64,000 bases of DNA from Lachnospiraceae bacterium (GTDB lineage Bacteria > Bacillota > Clostridia > Lachnospirales > Lachnospiraceae). The notes under the pieces are model-generated. The model was not told the DNA's origin. It was given only the letters and a program-made list of their open reading frames with translations, and made no database searches. Below, in pieces: positions 1 through 9,094 of the stretch. The first letter of the stretch is position 1. Each line of letters begins with the position of its first letter. The stretch lies in contig JAFTWC010000029.1 in assembly GCA_017465475.1 (NCBI GenBank), forward strand, positions 1 to 64,000, read 5' to 3'. A program made the position numbers and the translations under genes.

Positions 1-2
1 GA

Positions 3-36
3 AGAGATTATCGGAAGCTTGCTTCCGATAATCTCT
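3..36. other. Perfect 16-bp inverted repeat at left edge
   Basis: Two 16-base arms (3-18 and 21-36) are exact reverse complements around a 2-base loop and would form a very stable hairpin. No T-run follows on the plus strand, so it is not a textbook intrinsic terminator. The gene to the left lies outside the window, so its role cannot be read here. It directly abuts the GC-rich repeats that follow. Confidence 0.6.
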
Positions 37-298
37 GACGATGCGAACGCGCCCACGACTGAGCGACGATAGTCGCGAAGGGCGTGGGAAGCGCGAAGCG
101 CGGAGCCTGCACGCAATAGTAGCTGACGATGCGAACGCGCCCACGACTGAGCGACGATAGTCGCGAAGGTCCACAACGTCCGGGGGACGTTGGTTTTGGA
201 CGGACCGAAACGAAGTGTAGACGTGGGAAGCGCGAAGCGCGGAGCCTGCACGCAATAGTAGCTGACGATGCGAACGCGCCCACGACTGAGCGACGATA
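35..298. repeat. GC-rich non-coding direct repeats
   Basis: A 77-base unit at 83-159 is repeated without mismatch at 222-298. Its 3' part occurs a third time at 35-71, and 35-81 matches 123-169 over 47 bases. Between the long copies lies a hairpin built on CAACGTCC/GGACGTTG (about 174-192). The block is clearly richer in G+C than the neighbouring genes and has short internal palindromes such as CGCGAAGCGCG. One long open frame crosses it on the minus strand, but it has no ribosome site and is made of the repeated sequence. I read the block as an intergenic repeat family of unknown function. Confidence 0.8.
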
Positions 299-345
299 AT
301 CTTGCGAAAAAAATCAGGATGCGACGTGAAAAAGACTGAAAAAGT

Positions 346-374
346 TTGCAATTCGATGAAAAATATGATACAAT
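346..374 (+). promoter_or_regulatory. Sigma-A-type promoter of the chemoreceptor gene
   Basis: TTGCAA (346-351), a 17-base spacer and TACAAT (369-374) lie about 45 bases upstream of the chemoreceptor start codon. A strong GAGGAGG ribosome site precedes the ATG. Confidence 0.7.
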
Positions 375-419
375 ATTGAAAGAAGTACAATCAAATGTTA
401 TGTTGAGGAGGAGTTTGTT

Positions 420-1874
420 ATGACAGAAGAACAGTACAAAAGATCGGGAAAAGTAGCATATCCGGTTGTTATGATGGCATGTGCATTTGTGTTATTAACA
501 TTGCTGGGGACGATGTTACAGAGCAGAGGAGAAGGACGTACTTTTATTCAAGCGGGAATTTTGGTATTTGCAATGATTATTGCCACCATAACCTATGTCA
601 GAAAAGATTATACGAAACGCGGGATGATTATTATTGCAGGCATGGGAGCGTTAATGTATTTGACGGTGTCTGTATTAAATTCCAATAAGTATACGTTTAT
701 GTACGGTTTTGTTATTTTGATTTGTTGTATGTCTTATATGAACCGGCGATTAATAATTTGGGGAGATTTGTTTATTGTTGTCGGCTTTATTATCCGTTGT
801 ATACGTATTGCAACCTCCGGGGATATGGATGTGGAGTTTATGTTCCTGGGTGGTGCTACGGTTTTAATGTGTTGTTTTGCTTCTATCATGGCTGTAACAT
901 TGCTCTTGAAATATAATGAAGAAAGTATGGCAACCATTACCGAAAAGGGAGCACAGCAGGAAAAAGCATTGGAAGTGATGACCGGTGTAGCAGGAGAACT
1001 GGCCAGACGATTTGAAAAGGCATCCGGTCGGATGGATGAATTGGAAGAAGCTTTGCAGGTTAATGATAAAGGAATGCAGGATATTGCAGGCGGAATGACC
1101 AGTATTTCTCAAAGCATTCAGGATGAAGCCAATATGTGTAATGCAATTCAGAAGAATGTAGATCAGGCAGAGAAAGAAACGGAGGAGATGATCGAATCTT
1201 CCGAGAAAGTGAAGGAAACATTAGCGGAAAGTGCCGAAATCGTACAGCAGTTGAAGGTACAGGCAGATGCAGTAAATGAGTCCAACCAAAATACGGTGGA
1301 TGCTATTAATCGGTTGACGGAGAAGGTATCGGAAGTAGAGAATATTACGAATTCCATTTTGACGATTTCAGCCCAAACCAATTTGCTGGCATTAAATGCA
1401 TCCATTGAGGCTGCAAGAGCAGGAGAAGCAGGAAAGGGGTTTGCTGTAGTTGCAGATGAGATTCGTAAGTTGTCGGAAGATACCAGAGAGTCGGCAAATC
1501 AGATTACAGGAATTATCAAAGAATTGGTACTGGATGTAGAAGTTACTACGTCCAGTATGGATATTTCCAGTAAGACCATTGAGGAACAGAGTGACATGAT
1601 TGCGGCTACAAAAGAGAAGTTTGATATGATCGAAACGGAAGTGGCGGATTTGATTCAAAACATCAATGAGACGGAAGTGTTGATGAAGGAGATTATTATT
1701 GCTACAGGGGCCATTAATGAAAGTATTAGTGATTTGTCCGCGGTTGGAGAAGAAATCGCGGCATCTTCCGAAGAAGGAGCCAGCGTTTCTGCCCATGCAG
1801 TGGAAAGTATGCGAAGTGTAAATCATGAGTTGCGTCAGATTCGCAAGCTTTCGGAGAAGTTAAACGAGGTATAA
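420..1874 (+). CDS. Methyl-accepting chemotaxis protein with a compact membrane domain
   Basis: The 484-residue protein starts with about six hydrophobic segments (residues 15-165) and has no sizeable extracytoplasmic ligand domain. A long helical coiled-coil signalling region follows. Around residues 316-360 it carries the MCP hairpin tip ([20 protein letters not shown] then [14 protein letters not shown]), which contacts CheA/CheW in this family. Expected role: sensing a membrane or intracellular signal and controlling a chemosensory kinase. A GAGGAGG ribosome site precedes the ATG, a promoter lies at 346-374 and a terminator follows at 1896. The neighbouring gene is a diguanylate cyclase. 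No che genes are in the window, so its signalling partners are unknown. Confidence 0.9.
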   Translation: MTEEQYKRSGKVAYPVVMMACAFVLLTLLGTMLQSRGEGRTFIQAGILVFAMIIATITYVRKDYTKRGMIIIAGMGALMYLTVSVLNSNKYTFMYGFVILICCMSYMNRRLIIWGDLFIVVGFIIRCIRIATSGDMDVEFMFLGGATVLMCCFASIMAVTLLLKYNEESMATITEKGAQQEKALEVMTGVAGELARRFEKASGRMDELEEALQVNDKGMQDIAGGMTSISQSIQDEANMCNAIQKNVDQAEKETEEMIESSEKVKETLAESAEIVQQLKVQADAVNESNQNTVDAINRLTEKVSEVENITNSILTISAQTNLLALNASIEAARAGEAGKGFAVVADEIRKLSEDTRESANQITGIIKELVLDVEVTTSSMDISSKTIEEQSDMIAATKEKFDMIETEVADLIQNINETEVLMKEIIIATGAINESISDLSAVGEEIAASSEEGASVSAHAVESMRSVNHELRQIRKLSEKLNEV

Positions 1875-1895
1875 TGAGAACAGGTTAAGAGGGGG

Positions 1896-1940
1896 CTGCC
1901 GCAGGCTTTGAAAGAATAGTCTGCGGCAGTTTGTTTTTTC
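1896..1940 (+). terminator. Intrinsic terminator after the chemoreceptor
   Basis: CTGCCGCAG (1896-1904) pairs with CTGCGGCAG (1921-1929), followed by a T-rich run. It separates the chemoreceptor from the diguanylate cyclase. Confidence 0.85.
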
Positions 1941-2006
1941 TTGCTTTTTTGATTAGGGTTATATAAAATAGAAGTGGATATTACCGAAGAAAGGAGCGAA
2001 GTGCTG

Positions 2007-3518
2007 ATGAAAAAGAATTCATTTGGAATAAAGTCCATGACCATTATCGGAGGGGTGATAGCACTTTTTGCTTTATTGTTGCTTTTTACAAGAGAATATC
2101 GTCAGGCAATCCGAGGTCTGTCTTCGGTGCCTTATTTTAACTATAATCCGATTGTGTTGCTATGGCTTGTTATAATGATCGGTGTCGGGGCGATGGGATT
2201 GCTTGGTTGGCAGATTAAATTGATTTTTGAACGGGAACAGTTGCTGTCGGAAGCTGCTATGGAAGTTCGAAAAGTTACAAACAATATTCATGCCGGTGTG
2301 GTCAATTATATTCCGGAGGGAATTTGTAAAATTGTGTATGCCAGCCGAGGGTATTATGAGATTATCGGTGTGGACCGGGAAGGACTGTACGAAATTTATC
2401 AAAACAGCTTATTAGGGTTTATCCCGCCACAATATCATGGCTTTTTTCTGGATATGGCATCTCTTCAATTGGAAGGACACGCGGAGGAAACCATTCAGAT
2501 GCATGATTGTAACGGAAAACCTTACTGGATGCAGGTTACGTTGTCTAAAGGAGTTCATGGTGGAAAAGAAACGGTTTCCGCTGTGTTTGTAGATGTTTCC
2601 GATTTGAAATCTACCCAGGATAAGCTGGTGAAAGAAAAGGAACGTTATCGTATTGTGACGGAATTAAGTGATGAAGTGTTGTTTGAGTATGATTATCCAA
2701 ATGATGTACTTACGCTGTCCGAACGTTTTACGGAATTATACGGCGGAGACTATGTGGTAGAGTATTTCAGGAAGAATTTGAATACTCATATGCAGGCGAT
2801 TCATCCGGATGACCGAAAATTTGCAGTGGAACAGCTCCTGCGGACAAAGCGTGTCGGAGCTAACGAGATACAGGTTCGAATGAAAGATGCAAAGGGAGAA
2901 TATCAGTGGTGCAGAGTGTTGTATCGGGCAGTCTGCGATGAAAACGGCGGTCCGCTTATGGCCATCGGAAAAATAACAAATATCAATATGTTTAAGAAAG
3001 AAATTGAACAGTTAGAGCATGAGTCAAAGACAGACTCGTTAACCGGTGCGTATAATAAGATGGCTACAAAACAGATGATTGACACATATATAGAGAAACA
3101 CCCGGATGGAGCTCATATGTTACTTTTGATTGATGTGGACAACTTTAAAAAGGTAAATGATACCTATGGGCATCAATGCGGTGACGAGGTCCTTACCTAT
3201 GTGATTCAGAATCTGCGGAATGCCTATGTGTCCGATGAGGTAATCGGACGTGTGGGCGGCGATGAGTTTGTGGTATTTATCGGGGATGTGAAAGAGAAAG
3301 AACAGCTTTTGTTTAAAGCACAGGAGTTACACGATTTGCTTCATCGGCCGTATAGGCGCGGAAACCAGGTGGTGCCGGTTTCCGCCTCCATTGGTGTGGC
3401 AATGTACCCGGAGGACGGTGCATGTTACGAAGAACTGATGTATTGTGCCGACAGTGCGTTGTATGAGGTAAAGGCAACGCAAAAAGGCAACTTTGCCATT
3501 TATGAAAAACACAAGTAA
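2007..3518 (+). CDS. Membrane PAS-PAS-GGDEF diguanylate cyclase
   Basis: About 503 residues. Two N-terminal membrane segments (roughly 10-30 and 50-72) are followed by two PAS-like regions (about 80-200 and 210-330) and a GGDEF domain whose signature GGDEF is at residues 417-421. The intact GGDEF predicts synthesis of cyclic di-GMP from two GTP. The usual RxxD inhibitory site just before GGDEF is not visible, so product inhibition through it looks unlikely. The ATG at 2007 was chosen; a GTG two codons earlier is equally close to the AAGGAG ribosome site. The gene converges with the flippase gene, 3 bases away, with no terminator between. Confidence 0.9.
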   Translation: MKKNSFGIKSMTIIGGVIALFALLLLFTREYRQAIRGLSSVPYFNYNPIVLLWLVIMIGVGAMGLLGWQIKLIFEREQLLSEAAMEVRKVTNNIHAGVVNYIPEGICKIVYASRGYYEIIGVDREGLYEIYQNSLLGFIPPQYHGFFLDMASLQLEGHAEETIQMHDCNGKPYWMQVTLSKGVHGGKETVSAVFVDVSDLKSTQDKLVKEKERYRIVTELSDEVLFEYDYPNDVLTLSERFTELYGGDYVVEYFRKNLNTHMQAIHPDDRKFAVEQLLRTKRVGANEIQVRMKDAKGEYQWCRVLYRAVCDENGGPLMAIGKITNINMFKKEIEQLEHESKTDSLTGAYNKMATKQMIDTYIEKHPDGAHMLLLIDVDNFKKVNDTYGHQCGDEVLTYVIQNLRNAYVSDEVIGRVGGDEFVVFIGDVKEKEQLLFKAQELHDLLHRPYRRGNQVVPVSASIGVAMYPEDGACYEELMYCADSALYEVKATQKGNFAIYEKHK

Positions 3519-3521
3519 GGA

Positions 3522-5039
3522 TTATTCTTTCCAGTCTTCTTTCCGGATGATTTTTCCGACAAACAAAAGAAGAATATAAAACAAGCAGTAGAGGCCACAG
3601 ATAAGCAGTAAAAGCAGTAAAGCGGAAAACGTTGTTTGGTTTTGTAAAATGTGGTACAACCATACAAATAGTTGGGCAGGAAGAAATGCGAATAAGGCAG
3701 GAAGCACCAACCACTGTGAAACCGGTGGGAAGGCTTTGCAATATTTTATGACAAGAGCCGCATCGAACAAGGTGCTGACCAGTTGACTGATCAGGAGACT
3801 GATTAATACACCGTAGATACCTGTTTTCGGGACCACGAATACAATGATGGCTAAACGCACCAAAAGTCCGGCTACGGTGGTAAAAAAGGACAGATGAGGC
3901 TTTCCGAGACCGTTGATTACACTGCCTAACGTCGTGGAAAGATATAACAGCGGACAAAGGGGAGATAAAATTCGAATGTAGTCTCCCGCCAGAGGATTAT
4001 GGTAGACCGCGGTCCCGATGTCACGTCCGAAATAAAAAAACACGGCAGTAGAGAACAAACCAATCACGACACTGTATTTTACGGCATTTCCCACGCATTG
4101 TTGCAGACGCGGGCGGTTTTTCTCATCCAGATTTTCCGAAACGGCCGGAAGTAATAGGACAGAAAGCGCATTCGGTATGGCAGATGGAAACAGGATAAAA
4201 GGAATTGCCATACCGTTTAGGATGCCGTAAAGGCTTAATGCGTCAGAGTTCGTCAGACCGCTTAGGCGCAGCATTCCCGGGATGAAAACTGCCTCTACGC
4301 TATGTAAGAGATTGATGACCAAACGGTTTAGGGATAAGGGCATGGAAAGACTAAGTAAGCGTTTGGTAAGGCCGGTGGTACTACAAGGAGATGCGTGTCG
4401 AAGCAGCTTTGTCCGATGCATACGATAAGCAATACAGTTAAAGAGATTGGAGACCACCTCTCCCAGAACGAGACCGATTACAGCAGCAAGACATCTGCTT
4501 TCTTCGTTTGAGAATGTAGGAAGGGTAACGAGATAAAGTACCAGCCCGATGCGTACAAGTTGTTCCAAAAGCTGAGTGAAGGCAGGAACGGCAGTCGTTT
4601 TACATCCGATATAATATCCGTTGATACAGGCGGTTACGGCGCAAAAAGGAAATACAAGGGAAAGAATACGGAGAGAGTCGGTGGCACGAACTTCCATGAG
4701 AAAGTATTTAGCACAAGGTTCAGCTCCTGCATATACGAGGACAGACAAGGTCAGTGCGATACCGAAGGCAAGGAGCATGGAGCGGCGCATCAGACAAGAA
4801 GTCAAAGTAACATTTCCCCGGCTGTTTTCTTCAGCCACCAGCTTGGATACGGCAGTTTGGATGCCGGAAGCATAGAGGGTATAGCAAATGCCGTAAACAG
4901 GAAAGACAAGCTGATAGATGCCCAGATATTCCGCTCCAAGCGCATCCGCAAGACAGATACGGTAATAAAAACCCAGAACTCGGGTAATCAGTCCGGTTAT
5001 GGTAAGGAGGATGGTTCCTTTCAAAATGGCATTTTTCAA
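3522..5039 (-). CDS. SpoVB/MurJ-like polysaccharide flippase
   Basis: About 505 residues, highly hydrophobic with some 12-14 membrane helices, of the MOP-superfamily polysaccharide/lipid exporter type. The N-terminus (LKGTILLTITGLITRVLGF) closely resembles stage V sporulation protein B. Family role: flipping lipid-linked cell-wall or spore-cortex precursors. I chose a TTG start at 5039 because GGAGG lies seven bases upstream and the resulting N-terminus fits the family. The ATG six codons earlier (5057) has no ribosome site. Whether it serves sporulation or general envelope synthesis cannot be told from sequence; no other spo genes are adjacent. Confidence 0.85.
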   Translation of the reverse strand: MKNAILKGTILLTITGLITRVLGFYYRICLADALGAEYLGIYQLVFPVYGICYTLYASGIQTAVSKLVAEENSRGNVTLTSCLMRRSMLLAFGIALTLSVLVYAGAEPCAKYFLMEVRATDSLRILSLVFPFCAVTACINGYYIGCKTTAVPAFTQLLEQLVRIGLVLYLVTLPTFSNEESRCLAAVIGLVLGEVVSNLFNCIAYRMHRTKLLRHASPCSTTGLTKRLLSLSMPLSLNRLVINLLHSVEAVFIPGMLRLSGLTNSDALSLYGILNGMAIPFILFPSAIPNALSVLLLPAVSENLDEKNRPRLQQCVGNAVKYSVVIGLFSTAVFFYFGRDIGTAVYHNPLAGDYIRILSPLCPLLYLSTTLGSVINGLGKPHLSFFTTVAGLLVRLAIIVFVVPKTGIYGVLISLLISQLVSTLFDAALVIKYCKAFPPVSQWLVLPALFAFLPAQLFVWLYHILQNQTTFSALLLLLLICGLYCLFYILLLFVGKIIRKEDWKE

Positions 5040-5147
5040 GAGGGTGCCTCCGGGCATTTTTTATTAGCTTATGATTGGAATGACAGAAACAGAACGAAAA
5101 CAAGGAATTTGAATAAAATAAGGATATAGCAGATTGAGGATAATGGC

Positions 5148-6338
5148 ATGGATAAGAGAATAATATATTTAGATCATGCGGCGACAACGCCTATGTATGA
5201 AGAAGCTGTGGAAGCCATGCTTCCCTATTTTACGGAACGGTTCGGAAACCCGTCCGGTCAGTACGGTTTGGCAAATGAGGGGAAGCGTGCCGTAGAGACT
5301 GCAAGAAAGCAGATTGCGGCAACCATAGGAGCCCGTCCGGAGGAGATTTATTTTACCGGAAGCGGTACGGAGGCTGATAACTGGGCCATTAAGATGGCGG
5401 CGAAGGCTTACGGGGACAAGGGACATCATATTATTACCACGAAAATTGAGCATCACGCGGTACTCCATACTTGCGAAGCTTTGGAGCGGGAAGGATACCG
5501 GGTGACCTATCTGACACCGGATGAAGAGGGGCTTATTTCGAAGGAAAGTTTGCTCAGGGTGCTGACACCGGATACGATTTTGGTATCTGTTATGGCGGCA
5601 AATAATGAAATCGGAACTATTGAACCCATAGAAGAATTGGCAAAAATCGTAACGGAACGGGGCATCTTGTTTCATACCGATGCGGTACAGGCATACGGGA
5701 AACTCCCGCTTTCGGTGGAAGAGGGAACCATAGCCATGCTGTCCGCCAGCGCTCACAAAATCGGCGGACCGAAAGGGGTTGGCTTTTTGTATGTAAGACG
5801 GGATGTGAGGTTGCAATCCTTTTTACACGGTGGGGCGCAGGAAAAGCGTCGTCGTGCAGGAACGGAGAATGTGCCGGGAATCGTAGGGTTTGCAAAAGCG
5901 GCGGAGGTAACCTTTGGGGCAAGGAAAGAGACGGAAGCAAGAGAGCGGGAACTTCGAGATTATTTTATGAAACGGGTTCTTTCTGAAATTCCGTATGTAA
6001 GAGTCACCGGTTCGGTAAGGGAACGGCTTTCCGGGCACGTGAGCTTTTGTTTTCAGTTTATTGAAGGAGAAACCGTCCTGATTATGTTGGATTCCGACGG
6101 CATTTGCGGATCCAGCGGTTCGGCTTGTACCACGGGACAGACAGAACCGTCCCATGTACTCACGGCAATCGGACTTCCGGAGGATGTGGCCCACGGAGCG
6201 CTCAGGTTTACGTTGGGAAGGGAGACCACAAAGGAAGAGATTGATTTTACGATAGAACGGATGAAGGAAGTTATCGGGAAAGTAAGGGCCATGTCTCCTT
6301 ATTACGTAAAGTTTGCGGCAAAGGATGGGAAAGAATAG
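5148..6338 (+). CDS. Cysteine desulfurase (NifS/IscS family)
   Basis: A 396-residue PLP-dependent aminotransferase-fold enzyme that removes sulfur from cysteine to form a protein persulfide. The N-terminus (YLDHAATTP) is diagnostic. The PLP lysine is Lys204 in SAHKIGGPKG, and the sulfur-accepting cysteine is Cys327 in GSSGSACTTG. The gene sits 80 bases upstream of mnmA on the same strand, so its likely job is to supply sulfur for tRNA thiolation. It may also feed Fe-S assembly, which the window's radical SAM enzymes would need. No IscU/SufU scaffold gene is nearby. Confidence 0.93.
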   Translation: MDKRIIYLDHAATTPMYEEAVEAMLPYFTERFGNPSGQYGLANEGKRAVETARKQIAATIGARPEEIYFTGSGTEADNWAIKMAAKAYGDKGHHIITTKIEHHAVLHTCEALEREGYRVTYLTPDEEGLISKESLLRVLTPDTILVSVMAANNEIGTIEPIEELAKIVTERGILFHTDAVQAYGKLPLSVEEGTIAMLSASAHKIGGPKGVGFLYVRRDVRLQSFLHGGAQEKRRRAGTENVPGIVGFAKAAEVTFGARKETEARERELRDYFMKRVLSEIPYVRVTGSVRERLSGHVSFCFQFIEGETVLIMLDSDGICGSSGSACTTGQTEPSHVLTAIGLPEDVAHGALRFTLGRETTKEEIDFTIERMKEVIGKVRAMSPYYVKFAAKDGKE

Positions 6339-6418
6339 AATAGAATGCACTCAAACTTGCTTTAGAAGCAGAAGAGAAAGTGTACAGAAGTATTCTACAG
6401 AAATAGAAAGGCAACAGT

Positions 6419-7492
6419 ATGAAGAAAATTGTAGTGGGCTTATCCGGTGGTGTGGACTCCGCCGTGACAGCATATTTGTTAAAAGAGCAGGGGTATGAAG
6501 TCATTGGTGTTACCCTTTGCATGCACAGAAACGCGGAAAAAGAAGTAAAAGATGCCGCAGAGGTGGCAGAGCGCATCGGCATCAGACATCGTGTGGTGGA
6601 GTTAAAGGAGAAGTTTAAAGAGACGATTATCCGGTATTTTACGGAGTCCTATAAACAGGGGGAAACTCCGAATCCGTGTATGGTGTGCAATCCGTTGATG
6701 AAGTGGACGGCGCTCCTTTCAGTGGCGGAAGAAGAAGGTGCGGATGGTGTGGCAACCGGTCATTATGCAGGTGTAGTGCGTCTTGCAAACGGCAGATATG
6801 CCATCCGGTGTGCGGAGTCGTCTGCGAAGGATCAGGCATATGTGCTGTATGGATTATCCCAGGAGCAGCTGGCAAAAACCATAATGCCTCTGGCCTCTTA
6901 TGAGAAAGAGCAGATTCGCGAAATTGCATCAAAAATAGGACTTTCTGTGGCAGATAAGGCAGACAGTATGGAAATATGCTTTTTAGCCGAAGGAGAGGTG
7001 TATACCGACTATTTGGTGGAGAAGGCTGGGCTTATGCCGGAAAAAGGTAATTTCACAGATGAAGACGGAAAGGTTCTGGGAACCCACCAGGGCATTATTT
7101 ATTATACGGTGGGACAACGGAAAGGTCTTGGAATTGCTTTTGGGGAACCGCGGTATGTGAAAGAATTACGTCCGGAAACCAATGAAGTGGTATTGTCCGG
7201 AAATGAGGCATTACAGAGCAGAACGGTATATGCCAGAGAGTATAAAGGGATGGCGTTAGCGCAGATAGAAGATAACATGCGTCTCCTTGCTAAAATCCGA
7301 TACAGCCACAAGGGAGCTATGTGCACCGCATATCATGAGGGTGAAGGGCTTCGTTTGGAGTTTGACGAACCCCAGCGTGCCGCTACGCCGGGACAAGCTG
7401 TGGTGTTTTATCGGGAAGAAGAGACCGCAGAGGGAAATACAGTACCTGTGGTAGCTGGCGGCGCAGTGATTTGTCGGGCAACGGATGAATAA
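6419..7492 (+). CDS. mnmA: tRNA-specific 2-thiouridylase MnmA
   Basis: A 357-residue ATP-pyrophosphatase that makes 2-thiouridine at tRNA position 34 of Lys, Glu and Gln tRNAs. The PP-loop GLSGGVDSAV is at residues 7-16. The catalytic cysteines are Cys87 in NPCMVCNP and Cys187 in MEICFLAEG, both conserved in the family. A central domain and a C-terminal beta-barrel-like region follow. The partner cysteine desulfurase lies just upstream, matching the known sulfur relay. The ATG is preceded by a weak AAAGGCAAC ribosome site. Confidence 0.95.
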   Translation: MKKIVVGLSGGVDSAVTAYLLKEQGYEVIGVTLCMHRNAEKEVKDAAEVAERIGIRHRVVELKEKFKETIIRYFTESYKQGETPNPCMVCNPLMKWTALLSVAEEEGADGVATGHYAGVVRLANGRYAIRCAESSAKDQAYVLYGLSQEQLAKTIMPLASYEKEQIREIASKIGLSVADKADSMEICFLAEGEVYTDYLVEKAGLMPEKGNFTDEDGKVLGTHQGIIYYTVGQRKGLGIAFGEPRYVKELRPETNEVVLSGNEALQSRTVYAREYKGMALAQIEDNMRLLAKIRYSHKGAMCTAYHEGEGLRLEFDEPQRAATPGQAVVFYREEETAEGNTVPVVAGGAVICRATDE

Positions 7493-7564
7493 AAGACAAC
7501 AGGTAAGATGTGGGAAGAACAGGAAAGCTTCAAAAGACGACGGAGCAATCGGAGGATGGAAACT

Positions 7565-8419
7565 ATGGCAGAGGTAAAAAGGAGTATAATGTTGGCAAAC
7601 GGCTTAGAAATGCCTACCATCGGTTACGGCACTTGGAAGGTAGAACATAGTCCGGCGGGGGCAGATGCGGTGGCAGAAGCCATTGGAGCAGGGTATCGTC
7701 ATATTGATGGTGCGGCTCGATATGAGAATGAAATGAGTGTGGGCGCGGGAATCAAAAAGTCCGGGATTGCCCGTGAAGAATTGTTTGTCACGAGTAAAGT
7801 ATGGTATACCCACAGAAGTTATGAGAGGGTGCTGGAATCCTGCGATACTACACTGAAAGATTTAGGTTTGGACTATCTTGATTTATTTTTGATTCATTGG
7901 CCGGCGGTGGCAAATAATTACGAGAACTGGGAAGCGGTAAATGCAGAAACATGGCGTGCCATGGAGACGATTTATCGGGAAGGAAAGGCCCGTGCCATCG
8001 GAGTCAGTAACTTTTTGCCACAGCATTTGGAACCGCTCCTTAAAACAGCGGAAATCGTGCCGATGGTGAATCAGATAGAGTTTCGTCCGGGGTATCCGCA
8101 AGAAGAATGTGCCAAGTGGTGTATGGAACACGGTATTGTTCCGGAAGCCTGGCGTCCCCTTGGTGCTGGAGCTGCATTAACCGGAGAATTGATGACGGAA
8201 CTATCGAAAACGTATGGAAAAACACCGGCGCAGATTTGTCTTCGCTGGGTATTACAACATGGCCTGGTACCGCTTGTAAAGTCTGCTAATCCTATGCGGA
8301 TGCGGGAAAATCTGGAGGTATACGATTTTTGTCTGAGTGAGGAAGATATGGCACGAATTGATGCACTGCCAAGGGATGATGCCGGCGCGGAAAAGCCGGA
8401 GGAACTGGTGGAACGATAG
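7565..8419 (+). CDS. Aldo/keto reductase
   Basis: About 284 residues, of the NAD(P)H-dependent TIM-barrel aldo/keto reductase family. The catalytic tetrad is visible: Asp and Tyr in HIDGAARYENE, Lys in TSKVWY and His in LIHWPA. The LIHWP and AIGVSNF motifs are diagnostic. It probably reduces aldehydes or ketones to alcohols; the substrate is unknown. The start at 7565 has GGAGG nine bases upstream; the open frame extends further left without a better site. It is closely followed by a VOC-fold gene. Confidence 0.9.
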   Translation: MAEVKRSIMLANGLEMPTIGYGTWKVEHSPAGADAVAEAIGAGYRHIDGAARYENEMSVGAGIKKSGIAREELFVTSKVWYTHRSYERVLESCDTTLKDLGLDYLDLFLIHWPAVANNYENWEAVNAETWRAMETIYREGKARAIGVSNFLPQHLEPLLKTAEIVPMVNQIEFRPGYPQEECAKWCMEHGIVPEAWRPLGAGAALTGELMTELSKTYGKTPAQICLRWVLQHGLVPLVKSANPMRMRENLEVYDFCLSEEDMARIDALPRDDAGAEKPEELVER

Positions 8420-8431
8420 AGGTGAATGACG

Positions 8432-8794
8432 ATGAAACTAAAGAATATTTTAATTGTTGTGAAAGATATTGAAAAATCAAAACAGTTTTATCATGACTTG
8501 TTCGGTATTGATATGGTGCTTGACAATGAGGGAAACATGATTTTAACAGAAGGTCTTGTGCTTCAGGATGAAAAAATCTGGAGCAGTTTTTTAGGAAAGA
8601 ACATTGTTTCCAAAAACAATTCCTGTGAGTTGTATTTTGAAGAATGGGACATAGAGGAATTCATTGAAAAGCTGGAACGGATGTATCCTGAGGTGGAATA
8701 TGTGAATCGGCTTATGACGCATTCCTGGGGACAAAAGGTAGTAAGGTTCTATGATTTGGACGGCAATTTGATCGAAGTGGGAACACCGATGTAA
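8432..8794 (+). CDS. Glyoxalase/bleomycin-resistance (VOC) family protein
   Basis: About 120 residues. The pattern of the vicinal-oxygen-chelate fold is recognisable at both ends: LKNILIVVKDIEKSKQFYHD at the start and VVRFYDLDGNLIEVGTP at the end. Such proteins bind a metal and act as lyases, isomerases or drug-binding proteins; the substrate is not predictable. I chose ATG 8432 because AGAGGTG lies at a proper distance, while the ATG at 8426 is too close. It probably shares a transcript with the aldo/keto reductase 12 bases upstream. Confidence 0.8.
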   Translation: MKLKNILIVVKDIEKSKQFYHDLFGIDMVLDNEGNMILTEGLVLQDEKIWSSFLGKNIVSKNNSCELYFEEWDIEEFIEKLERMYPEVEYVNRLMTHSWGQKVVRFYDLDGNLIEVGTPM

Positions 8795-8844
8795 CACAGA
8801 GAGGGAGAAAAGTGACGGAAATTTGAATTCTACGGAGGTGTGTT

Positions 8845-9042
8845 ATGGAGAAAATCTTAGGTGCAATTTTAATAGGGGCTTTTACAATTTTGTTTTTGGT
8901 TCTGGGCTATTTGGTATGGATAAAAGAAAAAATAACACTATTTCACAGTTATCATTATGATAACGTAGCGGAAGAAAATAGAAAAGCATTTTGTAAAATA
9001 TCGGGGATAGGACTTATTGTAATTGGAATAATAGATATATGA
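8845..9042 (+). CDS. Small membrane protein (DUF3784-like)
   Basis: 65 residues with two hydrophobic helices (about 5-26 and 50-64) around a polar loop containing SYHYDNVAEENRKAFCK. This resembles DUF3784-type proteins, which are usually longer; the C-terminus may be shortened. An excellent ribosome site (GGAGGTG) precedes the ATG. Function unknown. Confidence 0.6.
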   Translation: MEKILGAILIGAFTILFLVLGYLVWIKEKITLFHSYHYDNVAEENRKAFCKISGIGLIVIGIIDI

Positions 9043-9059
9043 TATCTTTTGTAATATGA

Positions 9060-9088
9060 TTGACATTACTTTTGTGCGGTGTTATACT
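9060..9088 (+). promoter_or_regulatory. Consensus sigma-A promoter without an obvious gene
   Basis: TTGACA (9060-9065), exactly 17 bases, then TATACT (9083-9088). The next good gene starts at 9374, beyond a terminator, so the promoter seems to drive a short RNA. Confidence 0.6.
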
Positions 9089-9094
9089 TTTTGC

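Noticed and set aside
8-283. 91-codon open frame on the minus strand within the GC-rich repeats
   Set aside because: It consists of the repeated DNA itself, has no ribosome site and no recognisable domain.
35-298. CRISPR-like array
   Set aside because: Units are 37-77 bases with unequal spacing, no uniform spacers and no cas genes nearby.
4560-5129. 189-codon plus-strand frame opposite the flippase gene
   Set aside because: It is the complement of a clear membrane-protein gene, with no domain or ribosome site of its own.
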